DNA of 64,000 bases, from NCBI RefSeq assembly GCF_000203815.1, contig NW_004457624.1, forward strand, positions 2,852,001-2,916,000, given 5' to 3'. The notes beneath the pieces were generated by a model. It had not been told where the DNA came from. It ran no database searches and saw only the letters and a list, made by a program, of their open reading frames with translations. Position 1 is the stretch's first letter. Every line of letters starts with the position of its first letter. Source of the DNA: Cavenderia fasciculata (Eukaryota; Evosea; Eumycetozoa; Acytosteliales; Cavenderiaceae). This document shows positions 11,331-24,088 of this stretch, one piece after another. The position numbers and the translations under genes are program-made.

Positions 11331-12754
11331 TCAAATATTGATGTCATTATGATTATGATACACAATGACATCCCAACCAACTCTTGTAGGTACGTCCTTG
11401 ATTTCATATTTAATGTTGATAAATGGGGGTGTGAAATTAATAAACTGTCCAACCTTATTCTTATATAGTCCACTGTCAAGTTTAATATATTCATCCTTTT
11501 TCAATATACCAATTAACTTATTTGCCTATTATTAAAAAAGAAAGAATGTTAGTTTACTTTGGTATCTAAAAATATTAATTTAAATTTGTAACACATACCT
11601 TCTTGCTCTTGGAAAAAACTCGAAGGATCATTGTCTTGAAGTCTTCTCTTTCCGTTTTTAAATATGTAAAACATCTATCTTTTATGTGTACTACGGCTAA
11701 GGAGAGTTGAGCTCCAAAGTTCTTGGTGGAAGCACCACGAGCCACTGAGAAAGAGACCATAAGGGTGGCAGGAGAGACCTTGAGACGAGCCTTCATACTA
11801 TCGACTGATGGAGAGATTCCACAAAAGTTGTAATACACCAGAGTGTCGGCATCTGGAACTGGTCGTTGGAAGATGTCAGCATTGATACAATTGATCATGG
11901 TACGCCCTTCGGTGTAGAAAAACGATTTATGATATTCTGTGACATTTTTAACATTGTCAACAAGCTCGATTACCAACTTGTTAAGACGATCTCTTTTATG
12001 TTGCTTTATAACCTCACCAAAGAAATTAAGAACCAATCTTCCATGTCCATCCATCATTCGAACCACCTTGGTATCGGTTGTGACAAGACTGGCGAGTTCT
12101 ATTGCTCTTTTTCTAATATCGGCAAGCTTCTTTCCTTTTGAGTTTGCATCCATGATAGTTTCGATTGTATCAAGGTACCCACTCGCTACACATATGTCAT
12201 AAAATTTTGAGAGGGTCTTGGCTTTGGCAGCCAGTCCAATGGCATCAAAACCAGATGTTGGTTGTAATGGGTTGTATTGGTCTTGTCCATTGAGTTGAGA
12301 GTTCTTCTCGATCAGATCTATACCGAATTGGTCTTTTCTCTTTCTGTACTGTTCTAATTGAAGTTTAAGTGCTTCTTCTCTCTTGTGGTATTGACAATGA
12401 GTTCCATCCCCGATTTGTTTACGACATACTTGACACTTTTTGGTTTGGTTTTTCTTTTTAACTTTGTTATATTAATATCAATAATGTTAGTGTTGTATCT
12501 ACTTGTACCGGTATAAATCGGATCTTCTTTTTTCTTTTATACATACTATCACTACTTTTAAGATCTGCTTTACTATTTTTTGGTATTTCTTTTTTGATAT
12601 CACGTTTGGTTGTTTTAAAATTATTTGGTTTAGTTGTGGTAGGTTTAGTTGTTGTAGAATTATGTTTTTTAGTTGTGATAGGAGAATTTGTTTTTTTAGG
12701 TGTGACTTTAGAATTTTTATAATTATTATTATTATTATGTGTTTGCTTTGACAT
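11331..12754 (-). CDS. Unrecognised protein with one C-x2-C-x9-C-x2-H zinc-binding-like motif
   Basis: Three exons (12754-12547, 12461-11599, 11525-11331) give 421 residues; introns are 85 and 73 bp, each with a GTATGT donor. Residues 1-65 are Asn/Thr/Lys-rich. Next comes KCQVCRKQIGDGTHCQYHK with C79, C82, C92 and H95, followed by a basic Gln/Lys helix. That spacing and the CQYH ending recall the primase/Mcm10-type zinc finger, but no Mcm10 OB-fold is obvious, so this is only a hint. The rest (about 140-400) is a compact mixed alpha/beta region with no family I can name. Tail residues include TPPFINIKYEIKD. The start at 12754 is chosen because it follows stops upstream and opens the low-complexity N-terminus in frame with exon 2. 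Confidence 0.65.
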
Positions 12755-13582
12755 GAGAGATTGTAGAAGTTGAAAAAAAATGGTAGAATTAAAATCAATC
12801 AACCCCTTCACTCCTTTATACTCCACACATAACTCCAAATTTCCACTTTCCGCGGATTCTTGGGAATTCAGTTGGAAGGGGTTCTAAACACACCATCTAC
12901 ACATTCTGTTATTTTCGGTTTCAAAAAGGAATGTTTTCAAACCGTCTCCCGTTGTACTAGTGACACGTAGTAGTCGATCGTCAGTGACGGTTCATTCGTT
13001 CAGATGTTGTTATTATAATAAACATAAATTGGTCGATTGAGAAAAAATACATATATTTAAAATAGAATTGTATAGGGTCAGTATGTACATAATGAAAAGA
13101 AAGACTTTATAACTATAGTTATAAACCCCTCTCTTTATCGATTTTCAAGCATCACTCTACATATATATATATCTCTCTCTATATAATCTATAGATTTATG
13201 TGAGACTGAGAGGGCCAACATGTTCAAACCGAAAATTAATGTGACCCAATTTTTATTTATAAAATTGAGAAAAGATAAAGATAAGATGATTATAATCAAA
13301 TTCGATTTTGATTTATAACAATGATATAAAGATAAATATCATTACCAAATTAATTAAAAGTAGAACCAATACATCCATGTAGAACCAATACATGGATATC
13401 CTTTCCTCATAAACTATAGTTCAAAAACGAGGCGTGGGCAATAATTTCGATTTTTTTTCATGAAATGGTGAATTTTTCGTTTAAATTTTTTTTTCGGCTT
13501 TGCCCTGCGTACTGCTGAGGCGTAAGAGTGTTACGAATCTGAATGATCAAGGACTATCTATTGACCGTTCCTATTCATTCAG
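12755..13582. promoter_or_regulatory. Divergent region upstream of the CCCH-type gene and eL38
   Basis: No gene is seen. The region has imperfect repeats of tagaaccaatacat at 13361-13392, including the self-complementary pair CCATGT...ACATGG. A GC-rich element (gcgtgggc near 13433, and cggctttgccctgcg near 13496-13510) lies 70-150 bp upstream of the eL38 ATG and is a plausible ribosomal-protein promoter. An AACCGTC/GACGGTT inverted repeat near 12941-12994 has a long spacer. Confidence 0.35.
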
Positions 13583-13989
13583 AATGGTACGTTATTATCA
13601 CTATCATATCACACAGCGATGACAGCATATGACACAGCATTAACAGAATCACGATGAGTGCACACGAAACAGAGTACTAATAATCCGTTTACATTCAACT
13701 ACTACTATACATAACTTTTCACCTCTATCCTCTATCCTCTATTTTTATCTCTCTACAGCCAAAGCAAATCCGTGATATCAAAGAGTTCCTCCTCACTGTT
13801 CGTCGTAAGGACGCCAAGGAGGTCAGAATCAAGAAGGATGGTAAGATCACCAAGTTCAAGGTCAGATGTGCCCGTTACTTGTACACCCTCCGTGTTACTG
13901 ATCAAACAAAGGTCCCAAGATTGTTGCAAATCCTCCCACCAAACCTCAAGCAACTCCACGTTGACGCCCCAAAGCCAAAGTCAAACTAA
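13583..13989 (+). CDS. rpl38: 60S ribosomal protein eL38
   Basis: The product is a small structural protein of the large ribosomal subunit. Exon 1 contributes only the ATG (13583-13585); a 173-bp intron (GTACGT...CTACAG) separates it from exon 2 (13759-13989). The 77-residue product starts [21 protein letters not shown] and continues through the conserved [15 protein letters not shown] segment, matching the family length of about 70-80. A start-codon-only first exon is a common arrangement for ribosomal protein genes. Codons are rich in C-ending forms, as expected for high expression. Confidence 0.95.
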
Positions 13990-14256
13990 ACGGATTAGCC
14001 ATGCATTAATGAATAAACCTCTAGTAATATAGATAAATATCAGTCTGCAAATCACTACACTTTTATTATATTGGAAACAACAACAAAACGAACGACGACT
14101 CTCTCGACAAATTCAAGCAAAACACAGGAAAATCAATCATATCAAACATTCATTACAACTATAATAGTGGTTATTATTATTATTATTACACGTTATTATG
14201 TTTGTCGTGATTATTATTATTATTGTATTATATATTATTACAACCAGATTTATTTT

Positions 14257-15675
14257 TTAAAAACTAGTTATAATTTCTGTCAATATTTCATTTGATGTCT
14301 TTGGTTTGAAATCTTGTAAATGATAATCTTTGTTACTGATGTCTTCTACTGCCAAATCTGGTAGGAATGATAACCCAGTTATATATTGTGCCCAAATGAA
14401 TGGTTTTCCAATTAATTGTTGTTTGTTTACATTTAAATCTGTTTCACTAGAAAGATAATAATAATTGTAAATATTGATTATGTATATATAATAGATATGA
14501 TAATCTCTGTGTTATAATTTACCTTTCAAAATAATTATGATATAAACCTTTATCTTTGGCCAAAGGTTCCAATATTTGTTGTCCAGCTTGTTCATTTCCA
14601 TCTAGTGATGGATTGACAGTAACAAGTTTCATAATAGGATAATAATAAAACTCTAATAATAGAGTGGATTGATTCTTGGTAGATGGAATGGAAAGTGCAA
14701 TTGAAATTGGAAATGGTTGATTGGTTGTAGCAGCAGTGCCTGTACTTCCTCCTGCTCCTCTGTATAATTGATTCCTCAATACATCAATATCAGTTTTACA
14801 TTGAATATCTATAGTGAGTCGGTTATCTATTCACATTTGGAATGTATTAATATTGGATTGACATGACTAAAATAATAATAATAATTATTATACATACAAA
14901 ATAAATCTTTAAATACTTGAATTTCATGGTAGAGATTATAAAGAGGTGGTGGAGCAAGTACTAGTAGTTGGTGGTCATGTTGTTGTTGTAGTGATGGTAA
15001 TGGTTGTACGGATATATTTGGTTGCAATGGTTTAATGATTTGTTGTAATGTTATATGATTGGATTTCAACTTTGATTCAAATGAATCCAATTCCTTTTGT
15101 CTTTTGTTTAATTCTTCTTTTGCCTTTTTACATGATTGTTTCCATTCTTCTAATTCATTTAATTTACTATACAAATATGATATATTGTGTGAGTATTTAT
15201 ATATAATAGTATCCATCATCATCTTTATCTATCTTTACCTTATTCTTAGAGTCATTTCTTTTTCCAAACTTTCAATGATTTGATGACTATTATCTTGTTG
15301 GTTTTGATCAGATGACAAGTATATTGGTAGATTAAGTGATGGGTTGTTGAGATCAAAAGAGAATGATTGTTGTAAATGTTCAATCTCTTGTTTCAGTACT
15401 TCTTTTTGGTAGACCAATGATTGACACTTTTCTTGCAGTGCATCGTTTCTACTCTTTTGTTGGTCCAACACCTCATCTTGTTGTGATAGTGTACTATCAA
15501 TATTCAATGATTCTTGTTTAAGTTTCATCATCAAGTCCATTAGATTTGATGCTCCATTGTCATTGTCATTGTTGTTATTGTTATGAATAGAGTCAACTAG
15601 ATCTCTTGTACGTCTAATTAAATCATAACTATTCTTTTGATATTTCTCCAATTGTGATCTAGTATCTATATTCAT
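14257..15675 (-). CDS. thoc5: THO complex subunit 5 (THOC5/FMIP) homologue
   Basis: The THO complex couples transcription to mRNA export in the nucleus. Four exons (15675-15239, 15166-14898, 14808-14523, 14446-14257) give 393 residues, shorter than animal THOC5 (about 680), as in many protists. Residues 1-215 are mostly coiled coil (LEKYQKNSYDLIRRTRDLVDSI, then LNELEEWKQSCKKAKEEL). Next comes the family motif LAPPPLYNLYHEIQVF. The last two exons carry the beta-strand region ending in KPFIWAQYITGL. The first and last introns are tight (72-76 bp). The gene starts 262 bp from, and divergent to, the DHX57-like helicase gene. Confidence 0.75.
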
Positions 15676-15937
15676 TATAGATAGATATTGAATGTATTAT
15701 ATGTATATTAATCTAAAGTTTGATGATCTTCTTCTCTTTGATTTCTCAATAATGAAAAATTGGTTGGTCGAGTTTGTTGGTGAGCATTCAACCTTTCATT
15801 ATTTCATTCGTCTACATAGTATATTATTAGTGTATGATACAATAAGAATCATTATCATTATTTATGACAAGATAAGAACAATACAATAACAAATACAAGA
15901 GTAATTAGTGAGTGAGTGATTGATTGTTGTGAACAAT
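15676..15937. promoter_or_regulatory. Compact divergent promoter, THOC5 / DHX57-like
   Basis: Only 262 bp separate the two ATGs, so the two RNA-metabolism genes must share regulatory DNA. The sequence is AT-rich with gatagatatt and acaataacaaatac runs near the starts; no recognised factor site can be named. Confidence 0.5.
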
Positions 15938-18900
15938 ATGTCATCAAAGAAAGTACCATCTCAGACGACTTCGTCGTCGAAATCAGGAGCAAAGGATAAT
16001 AATAATAATAATAATAACAATAACAATAACAACAGCAAGGACAAGAAGGGATCATCTTCAGCAGCAGCACCAGCAGCAAAAGTTGATTCAAAAGGTAAAC
16101 CAATCAAAGTAGATGATGCCAAGAAAAAGGAACAAGAAGCAGCTGCAGCTGCTGCAGCATCTACCAAGACAAGAAAGGATGGATCAACTCCCCAACAACC
16201 AGCTCCTGCTGAACCACCCAAGGTTTGTTACAAATCTATCATCTATTACATTTGATTTAATATTAACTTTCCTACTATTTGTATGTAGCCAAGATGGACA
16301 GGTAAATTGCCAGTACAATATTTAAACGAGTATTGTCAAAAGAATCAAATGAATAGACCTGTCTTTGAAGAGATGAGATTCCACTTTAAGGGACAACAAC
16401 AATTCAAGTTCAAGGTTACTCTTGCATTTGAAGGCAAGAAGAAGCAGATGACCTACAAGTCATACCAACCTCCACACGGATCACCCGCCGTGATGGATGC
16501 AAAGGCATATGCTGCCTTGGTGGCACTACACGACCTCTGTGGCAACACCACCATCTACAAACTGTTCCCACCCGAGTTTACACCATTCTGGATGTCGTTG
16601 GCCGAAGTGGCCAAGGTGGAACAGGAACAAATCCAAAAGGAGATGGAGCAACAACTAGCCATCGAGGCAAGACGCAAGGAGAGGGAACCAAAACACACCC
16701 AACAAATCCCAAGTATTGTCATGTCGGATGAAGCAATCCGAACTATTCATTCATTGACCAAACAAATGAATCTTAGATTAGAAGGTGAAAATGAATTGGA
16801 TAATAATAGCTCTAACTCTTCGACAATGAGTGGAGAAGAATTAAACAAACGTGAAAAAGAAATTGTTGGTAAATCATTGGAAGAGTTGGGATTCGAACAA
16901 CAAGACATTGAAAATGCATTCCAACGTGTAAAGGATATTACAAATTTGACCAATTTAATATCTTGGTTATGTTTAAATGTTAAAGATGATACTTTACCAG
17001 TTGCTTTTCGTCCAAAGAATTTGGGTATTCAAAAGAAATCAAAGACCTCTACAACGACTCAAATTGATTCAACCTCTTCAACTACAAATGTTCATATTAT
17101 TGATGCAAGAGATAGATTGATTGATTTGGGATGGTTACCAAATGAAATTGACAAGGTGATTGATTCATCTTTGGAATCTTTGGTAAAGGACAACCAAGAT
17201 GCTTTTGCAAGATGTTGGTATCGGTTACTTGGACTACAAGATGAGAGTTTTGATACAGACGTGGTAGCGGATGATGAAACATGTCAAGAACAACGTGAAA
17301 TGGAGATTGAAGCTCTTAGATCAATCTATGGTGACTCTATCAAGGTCATCTCACCACAAACCTATCAAATCACATTGGATGTTGGTGTATTAGAGGTTTA
17401 TCTACCGGGATGGTGCAAGTATCCATTCCAACCACCAGTCCTTATTCTCAAACCATTGACCAAGTCAAAGTGGAACAAGAAGGGGTCATATGTGATTTGC
17501 AAAGAGATGGTTAAACAATGCCAAGAGTTTATTGGCTCACCTGTACTATTCAATATTATCAATTGGTGTAGTACAACTGATTTACCTCAAATCATTGCCA
17601 ATTCAAAGGATGAAGAGAGTGCAGCTGCCGAGGAATCAAATCACAATAATAATAATATTGACAAGAATGTTTTATTGGGTACTTCATCAACATCATCATC
17701 AACAGGAAAGAAACAATCTCAACAACCTAGACAAACACTTGGTAGTATAAAGAGTGATGATCGTATCAATCAAGATTTATTACAATCATATAAAACTAGT
17801 CTGTCAAATACTAGTTATACACCAGTTAAAAAGATTAGAGAATCGTTGCCAGTCTACTCCAAGAAACAACAATTTATCGATCTATTGGAACGTAATCAAA
17901 TTGTTGTGGTAACAGGTGAGACAGGTTCAGGTAAATCAACACAAATTCCTCAATACATTATGGAAAGTTTTGTAAAGAATGGAAAGGGATCCAACTGCAA
18001 TATCATTTGTACTCAACCACGTAGAATTTCAGCGATTGGTGTAGCTGATCGTGTTTCATTTGAATGGAGTGGTGGTCAAAAGGATCAGACTGGTCAACAT
18101 GTTGGTTACCAAATCAGAAATGAGAGTAAACGAAGCAGAAATACTCGACTTTTGTTCTGTACCACTGGTATTCTACTTAGAATGATGGTTGGTGGAGAAA
18201 GAGGAGATATGCTCTCGGGTGTTTCCCATATCATAGTGGATGAAGTTCACGAAAGAAGTGTCGACAATGATTTCCTACTCATCATTTTAAGAGCCTTGGT
18301 CAAGAAACGTCGTGACCTCAAGGTTATTTTAATGAGTGCTACCTTGGATGCAGAGTTGATTGCCAACTACTTTTCCATTAAAAAGGATTCTATCTTTGCT
18401 GTCGCTGGTTTCACTCATCCAGTTAGTCACGTCTATCTCGAGGATTCTATTCGGATGATTGATTACAAACCGTCAGTCTTTTTGAAAAAGCAAAAGGATA
18501 GTGAAGAGTCTGGTGAATCAGAGGATGGAACATCAACTACATCAACCACATCAACAAGTGACTCTGTCAAGGATATTTTGTATCATATGGATGCCAATTT
18601 GAAACAAAAGCGAATCAATGCCGAGTTTATTGAAAAGTTGCTCATCTATTTGGCGAGACAAGAGTTGGGCAAGAGAAAGTCGATTCTTGTATTTGTCCCT
18701 GGTATGGGTGACATTTTAAATATCTGTGATCGACTAAACAACTGTTCCATGTCATCGTCCATGTGGGTGTTGCCTTTGCACTCGTCACTCACTCCCAAAG
18801 ACCAACAAAGAGTTTTTGAAAGGGCACCAGCTGATCGTGTAAAGATTGTAGTTGCCACCAACATTGCTGAAACTTCTATTACCATTGATGACGTTTCTAT

Positions 18901-20471
18901 CGTCGTCGATACCGGTCGTGCCAATCAGGTCAACTACAACCCAATCACTAAAAACTCAATGATGGGCGAATCGTTTGTCTCCAAGGCAGCCATCAGACAA
19001 CGTGCTGGTAGAGCTGGTCGTACCTCTGCAGGTACTTGCTATCATCTCTACACCCGTGCCATGGAGAGTCAGTTTGACGACCAAGAAACACCAGAGATTC
19101 TTAGAACACCACTCCAGCAACTTTGTCTCCATGTTAAACTCTTCCAAACCGATATGAACAATACCGCTGCTGGTGGAAAGGTCAACAAGATTGAGAGTTT
19201 CCTATCCAATGCTATCCAACCACCATCCACCGAATCAATCAAGGCTGCTATTGAAGAGTTAGAGTCTGTAAATGCCATCGAAGTACAAGATGGAGGAGAG
19301 AGACTTACTCCACTTGGATACCATTTGGCACAGTTGCCAGTCGATATCTACATTGGAAAAATGTTGTTATTTGGTTGTATTTTCCGTTGTATCGATCCTA
19401 TTCTCACTATTGCTGCAACACTCAGTTACAAAACACCATTTATCAGTGGTGCCGACAAACGTGATAAGCCACAGGTTAAATACGGACACGGACTTCAAAG
19501 TGATCATTTCACATTTGCCATTGCCTATGATCATTGGAGAAAGGCAATTAAAGATGGTAACGAGTTTAGTTTCTGTAAAGAGAATGGTCTTGCTCTCTCT
19601 ACATTAAAAACAATTCAAGATTTAAAGATTCAATTTGCTGAAATCCTTTCCGAAATTGGGTTCTTACCTTCAAATATTACTCAAAGATCAATTCAAAAAG
19701 AACAAGTAAGAAAAATAGATAGATAGTTAGTGTGAATCAATTTATTAATTTTCTTTTTCTTTTTATTTTCTATAGAAATTAAATAGAGGATCTGATGGTA
19801 TAGTTGAAAGTGTTGGAGCATTATTTAATTCAAATGGTGGAGATCAAAAGATATTAAAATCTGTATTGTGTGCTGGAATGTATCCAAAGATTGGTAGAAT
19901 CGATGTTCCGCCAACTACCTATGTCAGCACTGCTGGTGGTGCCATTGCCAACAAGCACGATCCAATGAATCTCAAGATCCTTACAAAGAGAAAGGCAACT
20001 CCGCAAGAACTAAAGGAAATGCATGAACAATATATCAACAGCCACGCTGGTGGCAAGGACGCTAAAAACTCTGACAAATTTAAGCATGGTTACAAAAAGG
20101 AAAGAATCTTTTTGCACCCTCGTTCCATTAATTTCGACGAGGGAGAGTATACCTCTCCATTTATTGTCTACCATGACAAGGTTCAAACCTCTCGTTTGTT
20201 TGCTCACCATACCACTTGCGTGTCGTCGTTGACCCTGTTGATGTTTTCAATTGGTGGCAAGGTTGAAATTGACTCTACATTCCAACACATCATCTTGGAT
20301 CAGTGGATCAAGTTTAAATCAAGTGGCAAGGTATTGGCAATGATTCGAGAAATTAGATTAATGTTGGATAAATTATTAGAGTTAAAGATTAAAGATCCTT
20401 CTTTTGATACTTCAACATCTGTTGTAATTGATATCATTACAAAGATTGTTAAAAAAGAAGGTTATCTATAG
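15938..20471 (+). CDS. dhx57: DEAH-box RNA helicase of the DHX57/DHX29 group (UBA-RWD-DExH)
   Basis: Exons 15938-16222, 16289-19705 and 19776-20471 give 1465 residues. The N-terminus is Asn/Ala/Lys-rich. A dsRBD-like fold follows (about 105-175, RFHFKGQQQFKFKVTLAFEGKKKQM). UBA-like segments lie at about 275-400 and an RWD domain at about 425-520 (REMEIEALRSIYGDSIKV). The helicase core starts with motif I TGETGSGKST, then DEVH (motif II), SATLD (motif III), and QRAGRAGR (motif VI), followed by HA2 and OB-fold regions. RWD plus UBA is typical of DHX57. DHX29, which acts in scanning of structured 5' UTRs, also has a dsRBD-like part, so the subgroup is not certain. The start at 15938 is the first ATG of the open frame. 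Confidence 0.85.
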
Positions 20472-20557
20472 ATAGAAAAAAAGAAAATGAAAGAAAGAAA
20501 GAAAGTTTGACCCATTAATTGTAATAACTTAATAAATCTTTCCTTTTTTTTTTGTAT

Positions 20558-23500
20558 TTATTGGATTAATTTTTCCAACATACACTCTAACCTTAAAATT
20601 AAAGAATATTTTTTAAATTCTTGTGCATATGGTAAAATTTGTTTTGATATTAAAACATCTATATCTTTTTTGTTTCCAACGAGTTTAGATATAGTTTGAA
20701 TGACAAAATCTGAATTGTTTCTTGTTGGTCTTTTAATTTCCTTTCTAATCAATTTTAATACCTTTTCATTGTTTTGTAAAAGTATCAAATAGTTGGTTGG
20801 AACAAGTGGTATAGCAGGTGATACATGTTGATTATTTGATGAATGTTGTTGGTTTGGTGGTGGAGGTGGAGGTGGAGGTTGATGGACTTGTGGAGGTGAC
20901 GGAGTTTTAATTGGCGACTGTTGTTGAACAAGGGGAGGAGATGGTGTTTTGGATGGTAGTTGAGGTGGTTTATGAATTGTGGAGGCTGTTGGTGGAGAAT
21001 GTACAGGTAGTTTTGGACTTGGAATATTTGGAATAATATTTGAAATGAGAACTGGATTATTAATTACAGGTGGTGGTGCGACTTGTTGAGGAATATTAGA
21101 TGAAATTGACTTTTGTTGTTGTTGTTGTTGTGATAATAATAATTCCTTTTCACGAATTGCCTGTTGATCACGTATTTTTTGTTCACGTTCTTGTTGTTCT
21201 TTGAGTAATTGTTGTTCTTTGGCTTGTTGTAGGTCACGTATCTTTTGTTCACGTTCTTGTTGTTCTTTAAGTTGTTGTTCTTTGATTTTTTGCTCTCTTT
21301 CTTGTTGTTCCTTGAGTTGTTGTTCTTTGAATTGTTGTTCTTTGGCCTGTTGTTCTTTTTGTAATTGTATTTGTTTGGACATTGGTACGATGGGGATGGG
21401 TGGGGGCAATCTTCTCTTTCTTTTTTGTGGATTGATTGGTTTCTTTCCACCAGATCCTTCTATATCGCTGTCAAGTTCAGCCTCATCAATCGATACTTCA
21501 AACCCTCTATGCCCCTTGTCCTTGCTACGATATGGATTACCAAAGAGGGGATGATTTGGTTTTCTATCCTCGTCGATTTCACGTAGCGTTTCTCTTTTGT
21601 TGATGGTTTCGTGATAATTGCCCATCTGACTAATTGGGACACTAAACTTTCCAATCTCTGTGTCAATCTTTCGTTTGAATATATGCTGTCGCATCTTGTC
21701 CAATTGATCGAGTAAATTTGGTTTCTGAATATCAAACACGTTTCTATAAAGCATATTTGCAAAAGTTGTTGGATCAATTTGATCAGAGTTACTATTATTA
21801 TTTGTACTGCTGCTAGTACTATAATAATCCAATTCAATGTCACCAGACCCCAATGAATTTGATAAAGAATCATCATCTGCGTCACCATTTGAACCACTAT
21901 TGCCGCTGTCATAATACTGTTGAACTGTACCACTGAGACTATCATAATTAGACTCTAAAATCTTGTGATAATTTTTACCAATAAATTGTTTGTTTGAATA
22001 ATTTAGTTGTGGTGCAACAGGAGTAGTATTTGATGGTTTAAAACTATACAAATCTTTACTAAATTTGTTGTTTTGTTGTTGCTGTTGTTGTTGTTGCTGC
22101 TGTTGTTGCTGTTGCTGTTGTTGTAATAAAATTCTTTCGTTTTCCATTTTTGTTTTTTGTTTCTTTATATAATTATTGTATTGAGCATCTATTGGATCGG
22201 GAACGACATTAATATTTGCAAATCTTTTAAAAGCAGCTTTAATTGGACCAATATAATAGATGGGGATTGACATTAGATAATTGTCAAATTCATTTCTCCA
22301 TTTGGGTGAAGGATTCATTCTAAGATGATTGACCAGGTCGTCAATCAACCCCCACAATCGAGGGTAATTGTATGGGAAAACAAATAGACTCACCGACTGT
22401 CCATTTGATCCCGGTCTCAGACAACCAAATGGTTCTCCTTGACCTGGTACCGATAAACTATTATACATATATACATGTAGACAAGTAAGTTTGTTTGATA
22501 GGATATATTGTGTCACCGGACATGGTTCCACTTCATATTTATCAAATGGAAAATTCTCTGGTATATTTGTATCTGAATCTTGTAATGAAAATTTAATTGT
22601 TGGATGTGATGGTCTTGGTATCTAAAAAAAATTAAATAGAATAAATAAATAATTAATTAATTAAATAATTAAATCAAATTTGTTTGTATACATACTAAAT
22701 TAAAAGTTGAAAAATCTGTATAATAGTTTTCTGGAATTGGCCAAAAACCTTGACCAGGTCTTACAAATAACATTTTATGAAGTGATGGTGGAGGAGGTGG
22801 AGGTGGTGGTTGTACAGGAAGATTACTGTTGGAATGCATATTATTGGGAGTTGTGATTGCATCGAAATTGACCAACACACTTGTTTGTAGTCTAGATATT
22901 AAATTTTCAACTTGTTGTGTCAATGACTTCATACTAGTTGCAATATGTGCTCTACCTCCAGTTGCATCACATGCCGCTGCAATAACAGGTGTCTCTGAAA
23001 GAGTTTGTGAAATCGGTGATGCACATCCATGAAATCTTAATACCAATGAAAATAATTTCTGTTCCCATCTATATGGTTCAATGGTTAAATCACCTCCTGA
23101 TAATTGTGATTTTGGTATTTGTATCTAGAAGAAGTAAAAGTAAAGTATTAATATCTTGTTGATCTTTCTCTTTCTCTCTTTTTCTTTCTTTTCTTATCTT
23201 TACATTATCTAATAAACCATTTGAATTTTGAGCACCACCATCAGTTAATAGTACAACGACAGCAGGTTCAATAAACCAAGGGTTACGACCCAAACCATAG
23301 TTGTCAATGAGAGATTGAATACGAAATTGATTCAAATGATCGAATGCTTTCACCAAAGAATACGGTATGTTTGATAGATCCTTTGGTTGCAAATTCTTTA
23401 GTTCTTGAAGAAAGCTATTAAAGTTGTCTCTCCATCCAATCTTGACTGCTTGCGGACACTCTTCTGTTGTAATTAAAAAGTAACGATCGTTACGAAAGAT

Positions 23501-23629
23501 CTGTGTATCCTTTGACCTTATCTTTAGAAAGTGTTCTATTGCTGCCTTGGCACAATCCAACAATGTCATTCCATTACTCGTCTTTTGACCCATCGATCCA
23601 CTTGTATCAACTACAAATGTGATCAACAT
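20558..23629 (-). CDS. ints6: Integrator complex subunit 6 (INTS6/DICE1)
   Basis: INTS6 belongs to the nuclear Integrator complex that cleaves snRNA and attenuates nascent RNAs, and it helps recruit PP2A. Exons 23629-23204, 23124-22696 and 22621-20558 give 972 residues. The N-terminal von Willebrand A domain has the MIDAS motif D8-T-S10-G-S12 and continues with RYFLITTEECPQAVKIGWRDN, close to animal INTS6. Later family blocks are PRPSHPTIKFS, LPFDKYE-like FPFDKYEVEP, and FPYNYPRLWGLIDDL. A poly-Gln run lies at about 445-460, a KEQQ/REQK coiled-coil repeat at about 690-740, and Pro-rich segments at about 780-870. The last 70 residues match the INTS6/SAGE1 C-terminal helical domain. The gene diverges from the AKTIP homologue across 459 bp. 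Confidence 0.9.
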
Positions 23630-24088
23630 CTTTGACTATTTTGTTTGTTATATATACAGATAGATAGATAAGAGATAGATGATTTTCCTTTTAAACAACA
23701 ATTAAAATGAAAAGTTTTAACCTATTTTGGGAATGATGGTGATGGTGAAGTTGAAAGTTGCAAAGAAAAGTAAAAGACTATTACTACTATATTACTAATC
23801 AATCAATCATCCAACCAACACTCCTATTATCTTTTCTTGTTATGATATAATGTATAGGAGGGTATATATATATTAATATTAATGAATGAATGTATATGCT
23901 TTTGATGACGTGAGTGTATACACTATCTTTTAGATAAATTATTAATAAAAAATGAAAAAATCATTGATTTGTGATTGTTGTATTAGTTTCACCATCAGTC
24001 TCTCATACCTCTTATTATCTTTGTCAACTTTATTTATACACAAATACACATATTGAATAGTAGTAAAACTCTTTACAATATATAGAGA
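23630..24088. promoter_or_regulatory. Divergent promoter region, INTS6 / AKTIP homologue
   Basis: This 459-bp AT-rich spacer holds no gene. It contains (GATA)n near 23657-23680, a tatatatatt run at about 23869-23880 and T-rich strands near both starts. Both genes must be driven from it. Confidence 0.45.

Noticed and set aside
13586-13758. snoRNA inside the eL38 intron (gcgatgac and acgatgag as C boxes)
   Set aside because: No CTGA D box at a suitable distance and no terminal stem.
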